Shown here: in pieces, positions 4,784 through 5,330 of the stretch
Layout of the letters: every line of letters starts with the position of its first letter
Numbering within the stretch: the first letter of the stretch is position 1
Assembly (NCBI GenBank): GCA_002390205.1
Contig: DGOV01000121.1
Location: 1-5,330, forward strand
Direction of reading: 5' to 3'
Length of the DNA: 5,330 nucleotides
Source: Proteobacteria bacterium UBA4457
Lineage (GTDB): Bacteria; Pseudomonadota; Gammaproteobacteria; Ga0077536
Program-made: the position numbers and the translations under genes
The notes under the pieces: generated by a model
The model's database searches: none
What the model saw: the letters and a program-made list of their open reading frames with translations, nothing else
Told to the model about the DNA's origin: nothing

Positions 4784-5330
4784 ATGCAACCCATTTTGAA
4801 GGGCCTTAGAATCATTGAAGGGTCCGCATTCATAGCTGCGCCTATGTGTGGCATGACTTTAGCCCAATTAGGCGCTGACGTGATCAGGTTCGATCAAATC
4901 GGTGGTGGAATGGATTACCACAGGTGGCCTGTAACCAAAGATAACAATAGTATTTACTGGGCTGAGATGAATAAAGGGAAGCGTTCAATTGCGGTCGATT
5001 TAAAGTCAGAAGAAGGGCGCGAGTTGATTTCAGAATTAATCTGCAGCGAGGGCGATGACGCCGGTATTTTTTCGACCAACCTGCCTGCTCGCGGATGGCT
5101 TTCCTATGATGCACTTAGTAAGCGCCGACCCGATCTGATACAGCATGAAATTGTAGGGGACCGTCATGGTGGTACAGCTCTAGATTATACTGTCAACGCT
5201 AAAGTAGGCTTTCCTTATATAACAGGGCCTGTTGACGACGAACGACCTGTAAATCATGTTCTCCCAGCATGGGACATTACCACAGCGTATCTTGCCGCCA
5301 TAGACATACTTGCAGCAGAACGGCATCGGC
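4784..5330 (+). CDS. CaiB/BaiF (class III) CoA-transferase, Mct-like, partial
   Basis: The first 182 codons of a class III CoA-transferase are present; the right edge cuts the remainder (usual family length about 400). Residues 5-36 (LKGLRIIEGSAFIAAPMCGMTLAQLGADVIRF) show the standard N-terminal fold, NKGKRSIAVDLKS (63-75) the conserved strand after it, and NHVLPAWD (157-164) supplies Asp164, which by position is the catalytic aspartate that forms the acyl-anhydride and aspartyl-CoA intermediates. The wording EGSAFIAAP, GGGMDYHRWPVTKD, ARGWLSYD, GDRHGGTALDYTVN and NHVLPAWD resembles, from memory, mesaconyl-CoA C1-C4 CoA-transferase (2-methylfumaryl-CoA isomerase) of the 3-hydroxypropionate bi-cycle rather than carnitine or formyl-CoA transferases. 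It begins 19 bases after the hydratase stop, so it is co-transcribed. No other bi-cycle gene is visible, so an intramolecular CoA shift on a different dicarboxylyl-CoA, or intermolecular CoA transfer to activate the pathway substrate, are alternatives. Confidence 0.9.
   Translation, partial: MQPILKGLRIIEGSAFIAAPMCGMTLAQLGADVIRFDQIGGGMDYHRWPVTKDNNSIYWAEMNKGKRSIAVDLKSEEGRELISELICSEGDDAGIFSTNLPARGWLSYDALSKRRPDLIQHEIVGDRHGGTALDYTVNAKVGFPYITGPVDDERPVNHVLPAWDITTAYLAAIDILAAERHR

Noticed and set aside
4884..5114. Minus-strand open frame opposite the CoA-transferase
   Set aside because: The plus-strand frame here encodes a conserved CaiB N-terminal half; the antisense product shows no motif.

Overview
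The window holds two gene blocks transcribed away from each other from a 202-base intergenic region at 2739-2940. The left block, on the minus strand and reading right to left, is a coenzyme F420 biosynthesis operon: cofE (F420-0:gamma-glutamyl ligase), cofD (2-phospholactate or enolpyruvyl transferase), cofC (guanylyltransferase) and the 5' end of a radical-SAM Fo synthase gene (fbiC or cofG) cut by the left edge. Gaps are 18, 1 and 27 bases, so these are very probably co-transcribed. The order of transcription (E-D-C-Fo synthase) is the reverse of the order in which the products act.

The right block, on the plus strand, is an acyl-CoA metabolism operon: a short-chain dehydrogenase resembling the (3R)-hydroxyacyl-CoA dehydrogenase domain of MFE-2, a MaoC-type (R)-specific enoyl-CoA hydratase 2, and a CaiB/BaiF (class III) CoA-transferase cut by the right edge. 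The first two supply, as separate proteins, the two central activities of MFE-2-type beta-oxidation (enoyl-CoA to (3R)-hydroxyacyl-CoA to 3-ketoacyl-CoA). The third resembles, from memory, mesaconyl-CoA C1-C4 CoA-transferase (2-methylfumaryl-CoA isomerase) more than ordinary CaiB.

The organism is a bacterium: ATG or GTG starts with Shine-Dalgarno sequences, compact operons and MFE-2-like genes as single-domain bacterial proteins. Moderate base composition, a stand-alone CofE rather than the CofE-nitroreductase fusion (FbiB) of mycobacteria, and the company of SDR/MaoC/CaiB genes suggest an uncultivated, perhaps marine, proteobacterium in which F420 genes are an accessory trait. That placement is inference. 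No RNA genes, mobile elements, CRISPR arrays or clear terminators were seen. Gene identities are strong. Exact substrates of CofC, the SDR/hydratase pair and the CoA-transferase cannot be settled from sequence reading alone. I found no convincing wholly new system; the main points of interest are the F420 operon in this setting, the unresolved source of the dehydro-F420-0 reductase step, and the Mct-like transferase outside its usual pathway neighbours.
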